The notes below the pieces were generated by a model that saw nothing but the letters and a program-made list of their open reading frames with translations, made no database searches and was not told the DNA's origin. This document shows, piece by piece, positions 28,724 to 37,401 of a stretch of DNA of 64,000 nucleotides (positions within the stretch are counted from its first letter, which is position 1; each line of letters opens with the position of its first letter). This DNA is from Bartonella queenslandensis (lineage in GTDB: Bacteria; Pseudomonadota; Alphaproteobacteria; Rhizobiales; Rhizobiaceae): the NCBI RefSeq assembly GCF_018155095.1, contig NZ_NAAI01000007.1:53674-117673 (forward strand), read 5' to 3'. A program made the translations under genes and the position numbers.

Positions 28724-29950
28724 TTAAAGAGGCTGTACCATTTTCTGCCTATAATCAGCAAATTGACGAATAGAATGAGCAATAGAGACAGCCATTTGTT
28801 TTCTCCAATGAGGGTCATTTAATAACTTTTCATCCTCTTTATTGGATAAATAACCGACCTCTATCAAGACAGAGGGTATATTTGAAGCTCTTAAAACTTG
28901 AAAATTAGCATAGCGATGAGGGTTATTGATCAAGTTGATATGACTCTTCGATAAACTTGAAATAACACTATTTGCAAAATTAACCGAAAATGTATGCGTT
29001 TCACGTCGTGTAAGATCCATCAAAATATCTGTAACTTCAAGCGTTTCATCTGCAGGCAAACCATCAAGCAAATCAACTTTATTTTCACTTTCAGCTAAAG
29101 ATTTAGCAATGGCATCGGAAGCTTTATCTGATATGGTATACACTGTGGCACCACGAAGAGAATGTACACCAATTGTATCCGCGTGAATGGATATAAAAAG
29201 ATCAGCTTCAAACTCTTGCGCTTTTTTAACTCTTTCACTTAATCTTAAAAAAATATCAGAATCACGCGTTAAAGCAACGCTAATATGAGAGTCTTTTTGT
29301 AATTCATCTCGCAACGCTCGCGCAAAACCTAATGTCACATCTTTTTCTAAAATTCCAGTGCCCCCCCGTGCACCACCATCAATACCACCATGACCAGGAT
29401 CAAGAACAACACGAAAATTTTGTGCCGGAATCAACGGTGGTTTTGTATCAAAATTGCTTCTTTGCTGGCTTTTTAATACCTTATCAAATTTTTCTTGTGT
29501 ACTTTTACGAATATCAACCAGCAACTGCCATAAGCCATTATTTAATTTTTTTACGATACTTTTTTCAACAACAAAAGCTGTTTTGCTTGTTAAAATAATG
29601 CGTGAAGTTTGTATGTCAGAGAAAGCATAACGCACATTTAAGAGCATAACCGACAATGCATTCTGTTTCTTTAACGGCGTATCTTGCATTGAAAAGTCAA
29701 TCATGGGTAAATTGATAACCAAACGTGCTGGTCTATCTAAAATCTGCAAATGAACATTGGGTTTTGAATTGAAAACCGCAATTATACGCGTATGAGCACT
29801 ATCACCAATGGTTCGAAATTTAATAAGCTTCAAAGGATCAGTTGCTTGAACACTGGTTTGGCATACCCCAAAAAATAATAAAAAACATATGAATTGTACA
29901 ATAACATCCCAATAGGCTGTTTTTAGTTTTTGGGTAAAAAAAACTCTTAT
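28724..29950 (-). CDS. amiC: N-acetylmuramoyl-L-alanine amidase (AMIN + amidase_3)
   Basis: A 408-residue periplasmic zinc amidase that removes stem peptides from peptidoglycan during cell separation. A hydrophobic N-terminal segment (about residues 13-35) is a signal or anchor. An AMIN targeting domain follows (about 40-150), then the amidase_3 domain: VVLDPGHGGIDGGARG with the first zinc histidine, a Glu shortly after, DLFISIHADT with the third ligand, and VLIEVGYLSNKEDE with the catalytic Glu. I prefer the ATG at 29950, which has AAGAGGG five bases upstream, to the in-frame ATG at 29968. Gene symbol by closest functional class; AmiA/B/C cannot be separated by eye. Confidence 0.88.
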   Translation of the reverse strand: MRVFFTQKLKTAYWDVIVQFICFLLFFGVCQTSVQATDPLKLIKFRTIGDSAHTRIIAVFNSKPNVHLQILDRPARLVINLPMIDFSMQDTPLKKQNALSVMLLNVRYAFSDIQTSRIILTSKTAFVVEKSIVKKLNNGLWQLLVDIRKSTQEKFDKVLKSQQRSNFDTKPPLIPAQNFRVVLDPGHGGIDGGARGGTGILEKDVTLGFARALRDELQKDSHISVALTRDSDIFLRLSERVKKAQEFEADLFISIHADTIGVHSLRGATVYTISDKASDAIAKSLAESENKVDLLDGLPADETLEVTDILMDLTRRETHTFSVNFANSVISSLSKSHINLINNPHRYANFQVLRASNIPSVLIEVGYLSNKEDEKLLNDPHWRKQMAVSIAHSIRQFADYRQKMVQPL

Positions 29951-29971
29951 CATAAGCCCTCTTATCATAAG
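29944..29971. repeat. tandem 13-bp repeat, each a perfect odd palindrome, at the amidase start
   Basis: CTCTTATCATAAG occurs twice with a 15-bp period, and CTTATCATAAG within each copy is a perfect palindrome around a central C. The two copies bracket the two candidate ATG codons of the amidase gene. Either a short tandem duplication that created the alternative start, or an operator pair. Confidence 0.6.
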
Positions 29972-30561
29972 TAAAGTACTCTACACGACATTTGTAATAA
30001 TTTATCTTGGTTATATAAAAACGATACACCAATTTATTTTCTATTTTTCAATAAATGCTAAGCCCCTCCATTATAAACACCAAAAAAAAATTAAGGTAAT
30101 AAAAATATTATCATGATACATGATTTACATTGTTACTTGCCAAACGCATGATATCAACATAAAAGAATATTGGTGCTTCCTAACTGATAATAGATCTAAT
30201 TATCTGTAACTCATAGTAAGTTGTCTTAAAGGGGATGCTGCGTATTATGCGTTGAGACTTTGTTATGGATGAAAAATTTCTATGTTATAAAACTAGGATT
30301 GCATTACTTAAGATTCGTTGGTTCGGATATCCGAACTGTTTTAAAGATTATTTTACCAGAGACTTTTAAGAAATATGAGTCATAAAAAACGGATGGGGAT
30401 AATGATGAGAAATGATGTAAATGCAGTCATGCGTCTACATGTGGTGTTCCGTCCTGTTTTTCTGGTACCTCCCTTTTATGGCAGACAGCCCTTTACGTCT
30501 ACGAATAATTGTACCGTTCGTTTGAATGAAATTGTGCATGTCGCCTTCAGGATATTAACTT
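29972..30561. other. amidase-rne intergenic region and rne leader
   Basis: About 590 bp that must hold both divergent promoters. It contains a perfect 16-bp palindrome (30321-30336). From about 30420 to 30560 the sequence is less AT-rich and has several short self-complementary segments (for example GGTAC ... GTACC), which would fit a structured 5' untranslated leader of rne. An 87-codon ORF (30375-30638) runs into rne in another frame and is probably not a gene. Confidence 0.5.
30321..30336. promoter_or_regulatory. perfect 16-bp palindrome upstream of rne
   Basis: GTTCGGATATCCGAAC is fully self-complementary with no loop, as expected for a dimeric repressor or activator site rather than an RNA hairpin. 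It lies about 225 bp before the rne ATG and about 370 bp before the amidase start. The bound protein cannot be named. Confidence 0.55.
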
Positions 30562-33192
30562 ATGTCAAACAAAATGCTTATAGATGCCTCCCATCCGGAG
30601 GAAACACGTGTTGTTGTTGTTCACGGCAACAAAATTGAGGAACTTGATTTTGAATCAGAACATAAAAAACAGCTCAAGGGGAATATTTATCTTGCACGTA
30701 TTACGCGTGTAGAACCATCTCTCCAAGCTGCTTTTGTTGAATATGGTGGAAACCGACATGGATTTTTAACATTTTCTGAAATTCATCCTGACTATTATCA
30801 AATTCCTGTGGCTGATCGCCTTGCTCTTCTTGAAGAAGAGGAAAAGGCAGCTGTAGGAGAAAATCTAGCAGATGTTTTCACGGAAGAAATAACTAAAAAT
30901 AAAAAACGCTCTAGAAAAACAAAAAAGAATACGAAAAACGGCATCATAGCAGCCGATATTGAAAACGATATCACATCCGAAGCTGTAACAATTGATCATA
31001 CAGAAGAAATATTAAATGCCGATGCCTCTTATGATGAGATCGAAATGGTCGGTGCTGAGGATATCCGTGAAGAGATCCCAGCGTATCAAAGAAAACAAGG
31101 GCGCCAGTATAAAATTCAAGAAGTGATTAAACGACGTCAAATTTTGTTGGTGCAAGTCATCAAGGAAGAACGCGGAAATAAAGGTGCTGCACTTACAACA
31201 TATCTCTCTCTAGCGGGTCGTTATTCTGTTCTCATGCCCAACACAGCACGCGGTGGTGGTATTTCACGAAAGATTACGAATGTACAAGACCGTAAGCGTC
31301 TTAAAGAAATCGTAAAAGAATTAGCCGTTCCAAAGGGTATGGGCGTTATCCTACGAACCGCTGGTGCCAATAGAACAAAAGCTGAAATTAAACGCGATTA
31401 TGAATATCTTATGCGGTTATGGGATACTATTCGCACTTTGACACTTAAATCAACGGCTCCATGCCTTGTTCATGAAGAAAGCAATCTCATAAAACGTTCT
31501 ATACGAGATCTTTACAATAAGAACATTAGTGAAATTCTAGTCTCTGGAGATCAAGGATATCGTGAAGCAAAAGACTTTATGCGTATGCTTATGCCAAGTC
31601 ATGCAAAAGTCGTGCAACCTTATCGCGATCCTACACCTATTTTTGCAAGAAATAATATTGAGATTCAGCTTGATAAAATGTTGCAACCACAGGTTTCTTT
31701 AAAATCTGGTGGTTATCTTGTTATTAATCAAACAGAAGCACTTGTTGCTATTGATGTAAATTCTGGACGCTCTACAAAAGAATTCTCTGTTGAAAAGACA
31801 GCCTTACAAACTAATCTTGAAGCAGCAGAAGAAGTAGCGCGTCAATTACGCTTGCGTGACCTTGCTGGTTTAATCGTGATTGATTTTATTGACATGCTTG
31901 AAGAACGCAATGTGCGATTGGTCGAAAAAAAATTAAAAGACTGTTTAAAAAATGATCGTGCTCGTATTCAAGTTGGTCATATTTCACACTTCGGCCTTTT
32001 AGAAATGAGCCGTCAACGTATTCGTATATCCGTTTTAGAAAGTACAACACAGCCCTGCCCTCATTGCGCAGGAACAGGAAGTATACGTTCTGAATCATCA
32101 ATAGCTTTACATGTCATGCGCTCAATTGAAGAATATCTTCTTCATAATTCGCAATATAATATTATTGTGCGCACACCCGTAGCAACAGCACTTTATGTGT
32201 TAAATCATAAACGCAATATTCTTGTTAATTTAGAAGCACGCTTTAAACTTAATATTAGTATTGAAGCAGATGATAGCATTGGAACGCAACATCTTGTTAT
32301 TTCTAAAGGCACAATAGCAGAAAGCATTTCTCAATCTTCATTGGAAGATGATAATAAGCAAGAAATTGACGATTCTGTTTTCATAAAAAGTGAATCTATT
32401 GAAAATCCCCCTCTCACTGAAACAAATCAAAAACGTCAACGCAAAAATCGTCACGATGAAGTGACGGATCATTCTCTCTCCACTGTTCATAAAAAAGAAG
32501 ATGCCCTGAATGATGATTCTTATCGTCGAGGACGCCGTCGAGGACGTCGTGGTGGTCGACGCAATCAAGATAATAGCTTTTTTCAGATTCGCGTTCCTTA
32601 CGCAGAACCAGTAGGAGATTTTGCTAAACAGGCTTTAGCAGAAATTAAAGCAGCGCACCGCAAACGTCGTGTTCCATCCGCTAAATCTTCTAAACTTGAA
32701 GAAATAAAAGATGATACACAAATTCTCGATGTACAACAGCAAGATGAAGCGACAAAAGTTGATACAAATATTAAATCTAAAAAACGTAAAACACGTCCTT
32801 CAAAGGCAGTAGAAAATAATCTTTCTCTAGAGAATAATCAAAATGTTGCAGAACAAAAATCTCTTGAAGAAAAGCCTAAAAACAGTTCAGTCCGTAAAGT
32901 TAAAACAAAAAAAGCAGATAAATCTGTTCATGAGCAGGAAGATAAATCTCCTGAAAATGATAAGAAATCAACACGTAGAACACGTAAAAAATCATCCTCT
33001 AAAGAAACAACAGAAATACAAAAAACATTAAAGGAAGAAAGTATAACGGAGATGGGGGAAGTTATTGAATCCTCTCCTTCTCAAATTGAAAAAACAATTA
33101 ACCAACCCATTGTTATCTCATCAGAGTCTAATGATGCTCCTAAAACTGCACGTATTGGTTGGTGGAAACGTAGAACTCTTTCAAAAAATTAA
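30562..33192 (+). CDS. rne: ribonuclease E
   Basis: An 876-residue endoribonuclease of the RNase E/G family that initiates mRNA decay and processes rRNA and tRNA precursors. The S1 RNA-binding domain begins near residue 37 and carries a charged, alphaproteobacteria-style insertion (about 95-165). The catalytic DNase I-like region contains AIDVNSGR (D398) and VIDFIDMLEE, whose aspartates bind Mg. The zinc-link is CPHCAGTG (C499, C502), which holds the tetramer. The C-terminal third is disordered, with an arginine block around 656-670 (RRGRRRGRRGGRR) and lysine-rich tracts that would bind RNA and degradosome partners. It ends in GWWKRR. A strong terminator follows. Confidence 0.95.
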   Translation: MSNKMLIDASHPEETRVVVVHGNKIEELDFESEHKKQLKGNIYLARITRVEPSLQAAFVEYGGNRHGFLTFSEIHPDYYQIPVADRLALLEEEEKAAVGENLADVFTEEITKNKKRSRKTKKNTKNGIIAADIENDITSEAVTIDHTEEILNADASYDEIEMVGAEDIREEIPAYQRKQGRQYKIQEVIKRRQILLVQVIKEERGNKGAALTTYLSLAGRYSVLMPNTARGGGISRKITNVQDRKRLKEIVKELAVPKGMGVILRTAGANRTKAEIKRDYEYLMRLWDTIRTLTLKSTAPCLVHEESNLIKRSIRDLYNKNISEILVSGDQGYREAKDFMRMLMPSHAKVVQPYRDPTPIFARNNIEIQLDKMLQPQVSLKSGGYLVINQTEALVAIDVNSGRSTKEFSVEKTALQTNLEAAEEVARQLRLRDLAGLIVIDFIDMLEERNVRLVEKKLKDCLKNDRARIQVGHISHFGLLEMSRQRIRISVLESTTQPCPHCAGTGSIRSESSIALHVMRSIEEYLLHNSQYNIIVRTPVATALYVLNHKRNILVNLEARFKLNISIEADDSIGTQHLVISKGTIAESISQSSLEDDNKQEIDDSVFIKSESIENPPLTETNQKRQRKNRHDEVTDHSLSTVHKKEDALNDDSYRRGRRRGRRGGRRNQDNSFFQIRVPYAEPVGDFAKQALAEIKAAHRKRRVPSAKSSKLEEIKDDTQILDVQQQDEATKVDTNIKSKKRKTRPSKAVENNLSLENNQNVAEQKSLEEKPKNSSVRKVKTKKADKSVHEQEDKSPENDKKSTRRTRKKSSSKETTEIQKTLKEESITEMGEVIESSPSQIEKTINQPIVISSESNDAPKTARIGWWKRRTLSKN

Positions 33193-33200
33193 CAATAAAA

Positions 33201-33227
33201 AAACCGCCACAAAAATTGTGGCGGTTT
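33201..33227. terminator. bidirectional intrinsic terminator between rne and the ialB-family gene
   Basis: AAACCGCCAC and GTGGCGGTTT form a perfect 10-bp GC-rich stem with a 7-nt AT loop. A-rich sequence precedes and A/T-rich sequence follows, so the element can terminate the plus-strand rne transcript and, read on the minus strand where the leading A-run becomes a T-run, the convergent gene. Confidence 0.88.
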
Positions 33228-33266
33228 GAATAAACAACTATAGAAAAAATTTCAACAAATTTTATA

Positions 33267-33878
33267 TTATTTTTGTTTTGCTTTCTCTTGCTCAGCCCGC
33301 ATACGCTCTTCAATTTCTTTTTGATTTGATTGAATGGCTTGCTGCAACTTTATTTGCTCTTGTTGGAAATCTTTTTCTTCCATACCAGGACCGGTATACG
33401 CAGCAGTAAATCCATTAAGAGAAAATTCAATAGGATTAGCTGAACCACGGAAATTAACTGTGGTTACAACCATTTTTGTACCACTTTTCATAGCTGCGAT
33501 AAGCTTATCATCTAAGACATCATTCGCAATACAACTTGGTCCATTACAAATGATATAAGGAATTTTTTTAGAGAAGCCATCACCTATTTGAATGTGAACA
33601 CCTTCTGGCAAAAAACGGCCTGTAGGCACTTGAATACCTATACGCTTTTCATTTTGCTTCCCTTTTATTTCAACAAGATTAAAAGCCGTTAAAGGTTGTC
33701 CCGTATTTGATAATACAGTATTCATTGTATTGCAAATATCAACATCATGCTGCTTACTGCAAACTTTGTACCAACCTTGTGATAAAGTTTGCGCATTTGC
33801 AGAAATACCAGCTATAAGAAAAAGGGCAGCCGCTCCAACTAATACAGAAACAGCAGAATAGACATTTTTATGCGACAT
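33267..33878 (-). CDS. invasion-associated locus B (IalB) family protein
   Basis: A 203-residue secreted protein. Signal peptide with cleavage after about residue 29 (AGISANA-Q). The mature part follows the IalB pattern: GWYKVCSKQHDVDICNT near the start, IGIQVPTGRFLPEGVHIQIGD, YIICNGPSCIANDVLDDKLI with paired cysteines, and FSLNGFTAAYTG. Bartonella IalB is linked to erythrocyte invasion; this is a family paralogue and not necessarily that protein. The last 40 residues are a charged helical extension rich in Gln, Glu and Lys that most family members lack or have shorter. Convergent with rne. Confidence 0.9.
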   Translation of the reverse strand: MSHKNVYSAVSVLVGAAALFLIAGISANAQTLSQGWYKVCSKQHDVDICNTMNTVLSNTGQPLTAFNLVEIKGKQNEKRIGIQVPTGRFLPEGVHIQIGDGFSKKIPYIICNGPSCIANDVLDDKLIAAMKSGTKMVVTTVNFRGSANPIEFSLNGFTAAYTGPGMEEKDFQQEQIKLQQAIQSNQKEIEERMRAEQEKAKQK

Positions 33879-36331
33879 AATTAAGTTAATCCTTTCAACG
33901 CACTCTTAAGTAACTTAAAAAATATTAAATATAATCTCAAATTAAATTTATTAAATTATAATGAAATAATACTTAATTTAATTATTTTTACTTCAATATA
34001 AAAAAAAAAGTCAAATTTAGAGAAAAAACTACGACAAGCCATTTAAACTTTTATACACTCATATAGCATTCCCCTCTTTATCACACGGGTATTTGATGCA
34101 ACTTATCCATAAAGCACCCCTGTGTATCTGCGCTAAGATTACATAAACGAATCAATATTGCAATATCAATTAAAATAAACCCCTATGTTATTCTAAAAAT
34201 CTTACGAATTTAAACACTTACTGCTCTTCATGTTAGGGGATGTTAGGGGGGTAAGGCTTTAGTAACAAGTATTGCAATGCATGAAATTCCAAAGTATCAG
34301 ATAAAATTTGTCATATTTTTATCTGTCCCTCGTATAAATGAAAAGGATAAAGTTAACCTATAAGGACATTTGATGAAATAAATCCATTCCTAATCTGCGG
34401 CTTAAAAAAAATTGTAAAAGAATTTTTTCTGTAAACAATTTTCTATCCTTGTTTATGAAACAATAGTGGTGTGCTTTTGTTATAAAACTTTTGTATTTAT
34501 AGCTTTTAGCTAAAAAAGCTGAGTTTAAAAATACGCGACTAAGAAATTAATTTTTCTTAATTTGACGACACATTTTTTCAGACAAAAAATCTATGATTAT
34601 TGAAAATATTTTTATAATAAACTTTCTTTAAAAGAGAATAACATATTAATCTATAAGAATAATTTAGCGTTTTCTATAATGAAGATTATGCATTGCCTCA
34701 TGCTTTTGTTTATCGCATTGCTTTAATGGGATCACACCATACCATTGTATTACATATTGATTTTATGCGCTTTTTTTAAGAGACATCTCTTAAGGTACCT
34801 AAACTCATCCGTAAATGGTATAATGATAAAGCCATTGAGCTCTCTATTTTTACGCGTATGAAAGAGCACGGGAGCATCATCACACTTTGCCCCTGCTCTC
34901 AATGTTGTGCGATGATAGCTCTTGGCACTCGAAATACTTCGTAAGAGGCATCTTTATTCCTTTCTTGTATAGTTTTGTCTCGATGCTCTCTCCCCTTATA
35001 ATGTGCAAGCGAATAAATTTGATTAATTCAACGTAAACAGATTTGGAACGAGAGAATCTTAAACTATTCAGATTTCTCATTCAACATGATAAAATTAATT
35101 ATTATAAATCAATCTATTATAGAAACTCTAATAGTGCAAACCTCTTTTGTCTTAAATCAATAAAATTTACTTACTTGCTCGTCATAAAGGGGAGTGCTTA
35201 TATAAAATAAAAACTATTGAACAGAAAGAATAAGAACACCCCTTATGGAATCATTTCACTTATCCAATACTGTTTATACAACATTGAAAAATAACAATTG
35301 TATGATAGTGCCACCTTATATTTTTATTAAACAAAAGTGATGATAATAGATCTTATACACTTTATGGAAAATTTTACATTGCACTATTCACAAGCATCAT
35401 CAGGAAATAAGTTTAAATGCACTGAGAAATATGAGCATTCGTATTGAAATAAGAACCATTGATGATAAGCAAATCAAAAACGTTTTATGTTTGAATACGA
35501 TATAATTATAGAAAAATTAAAAATTTTTTCTTCTGTGTAAAATGCAAAAAATAAACTATCAAGGTTTAATTTCTTCAAAATTTAAAGGAAGTTTTAATTT
35601 GTGAGGAAAAAATAATCCTGCTATAGAAGCAATGATAGCAGCAGTGTGTTCAATACCCATTTAGACTATCAATTTAATTGCATCAATTTGTTACTTAAAC
35701 AAAGCTCTTAATTTCTAGTAAGTTACTGCTTTAATTTCCTGAGCAATAGGTAGCTCTGTGCTTATCTTAAATATCCATATTCCACCATATAGATATCATT
35801 TTTTAACTTTATAATGTGCATAAAACAGCTTTTACAAATTTATTTTAGTCATTTGTCAGATAAAAAAATCATTTAAAATAATAAATGCTGATAAAACGCC
35901 CTTCATCTTTCACAATATCAAAGATATAAATGGTTAATGATTTAAACTGTAACGCAAAATAAATTTAATATATCACTCTGTTTCCTTATATAAAATAGCA
36001 TTATGAATGTATCCCTCTTATCGTATTAATGAAACAAGATTTATGATACGAAATGAATAACCATTTAAATAATCAAATTGCATTTTATGTGATAAGAATA
36101 ATAGATTAGATATAGAATATTATTTATTTAATAAAAAAATAAAAATTTAGAAAATATTTATAAATAAACTATTTATCATAAATATTTTCTATTGTTTAGT
36201 TTATTAAATTAATTTTTTACTGTATTTACCTGAAGAAATTTTAAATTGTACATTGTTATAGTATTATTTTTCATCAAATATACTGTTATAAAATGATTAA
36301 ATATTTTTCACATATTACAAAAAATACTCCT
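33879..36331. other. large decayed AT-rich region, no intact gene
   Basis: About 2.45 kb between the ialB-family gene and the coiled-coil protein gene. No ORF is convincing. On the plus strand around 34680-34945, two broken frames give protein-like text (for example PHAFVYRIALMGSHHTIVL, then PKLIRKWYNDKAIELSIFTRM) with a stop between them, which looks like a decayed gene I cannot identify. On the minus strand 35563-35660, MGIEHTAAIIASIAGLFF may be a fragment of a membrane protein. The rest is repeat-poor, AT-rich sequence. Confidence 0.5.
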
Positions 36332-37171
36332 TTAATTGAACCAATCTTTAACACGAGAACGCATGCGATTCATAATATTCTTTCTCTTGTCTGGAAGCAT
36401 TATAGTATGTACTTCTTTAATGGTTTTACAAAGCATAGGTGCATTTTTTATAAACCAATCATCTCCTGTAAGTCCATCTTTTATATCGTCAAACATTTGT
36501 TTCTCATAGCTATGAGAACCATCCGTTAGCAATTCTTTCATATCCCTAACTAAATTGGGACCTATCGAGTTACTTGCGTCTTTTGCCCAGATAAAATCTT
36601 TATCTTTCCAATCAAAATCTTTGCGCAAAATAGCACCTATATCGCTTTGCAATATATCCGCTAACGTATCGCACATAATAATAAACATGAGATAATTTTT
36701 CATTATCTCATCATTACCTCCACTCTTCTCATTTGTTATCCATTCATTAAACATCTGAGTTTTTTTCAAATAGTTTTTTGCTTTAATCAGCTTTTCTTCA
36801 TATTCCCCTACTTCATACTCTCTCGCTATATGTGCTCTAAAAATAAGTTTTCGTTTTTTTTCAAATAGATCCTGTAAATTTGAACCAAGATTATAATATT
36901 CATCTTTCAGACTTTTCAGCTCTTTTAAAAATTTATTCCGTTCCTGCAAACGCTTATAGTATTCTGATTTAGAAATATTTTTTTCCCAAACATCCAAATG
37001 AGCAATACTTTCTTCAATAAATTGTATCCTATCTTTAATATTTTTTCTTTTGTTTTTAAAATGTTGATATTGTTCTTCAGAAGATAACTCAGCATAAACG
37101 TTTTTTACGCCACATATTAAAGGGAGTAATAAAAAAACTATCGTTAGCAATTTTTGTAATGAAGAAAGCAT
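36332..37171 (-). CDS. secreted coiled-coil protein of unknown function
   Basis: A 279-residue protein not recognised. A signal peptide is clear (hydrophobic residues 8-22, cleavage near VYA-E at about 28). Residues about 30-140 are highly charged with heptad-like Lys/Glu/Leu spacing, so probably a long coiled coil. The C-terminal half (about 150-279) is more globular with a hydrophobic helix (MKNYLMFIIMCDTLADIL) and two cysteines (about residues 166 and 257). It ends with a basic helix (RKNIMNRMRSRVKDWFN). It borders a decayed region on one side and mfd on the other. Its survival as a full-length frame in that setting suggests use, perhaps at the host interface, but this is inference only. 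Confidence 0.7.
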   Translation of the reverse strand: MLSSLQKLLTIVFLLLPLICGVKNVYAELSSEEQYQHFKNKRKNIKDRIQFIEESIAHLDVWEKNISKSEYYKRLQERNKFLKELKSLKDEYYNLGSNLQDLFEKKRKLIFRAHIAREYEVGEYEEKLIKAKNYLKKTQMFNEWITNEKSGGNDEIMKNYLMFIIMCDTLADILQSDIGAILRKDFDWKDKDFIWAKDASNSIGPNLVRDMKELLTDGSHSYEKQMFDDIKDGLTGDDWFIKNAPMLCKTIKEVHTIMLPDKRKNIMNRMRSRVKDWFN

Positions 37172-37401
37172 ATTATCTTGATCTAAATTTTTTCTCTTGA
37201 GAGATTTACAAAAAAACTCTTATAGGCAAGTTCTATTTATTATGCTTGCACCATCTAAGCTATTTTGCTTATTGTATCAATACGTATTATAAATAAAGAA
37301 CAAAAATAACTATATAAGGGGTATTATAAATTTAAATATTATTTTTATAAAAACAAGGAATAGTGTTGAAAAGTAGAAAAACTGCTTTAAACAAGATGTC
37401 G

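Noticed and set aside
30375..30638. 87-codon plus-strand ORF overlapping the rne start
   Set aside because: It runs into rne in a different frame and has no family features; the region is better explained as rne leader.
34880..35080. 66-codon minus-strand ORF in the decayed region
   Set aside because: It opposes a better protein-like plus-strand fragment at one end and has no recognisable motif.
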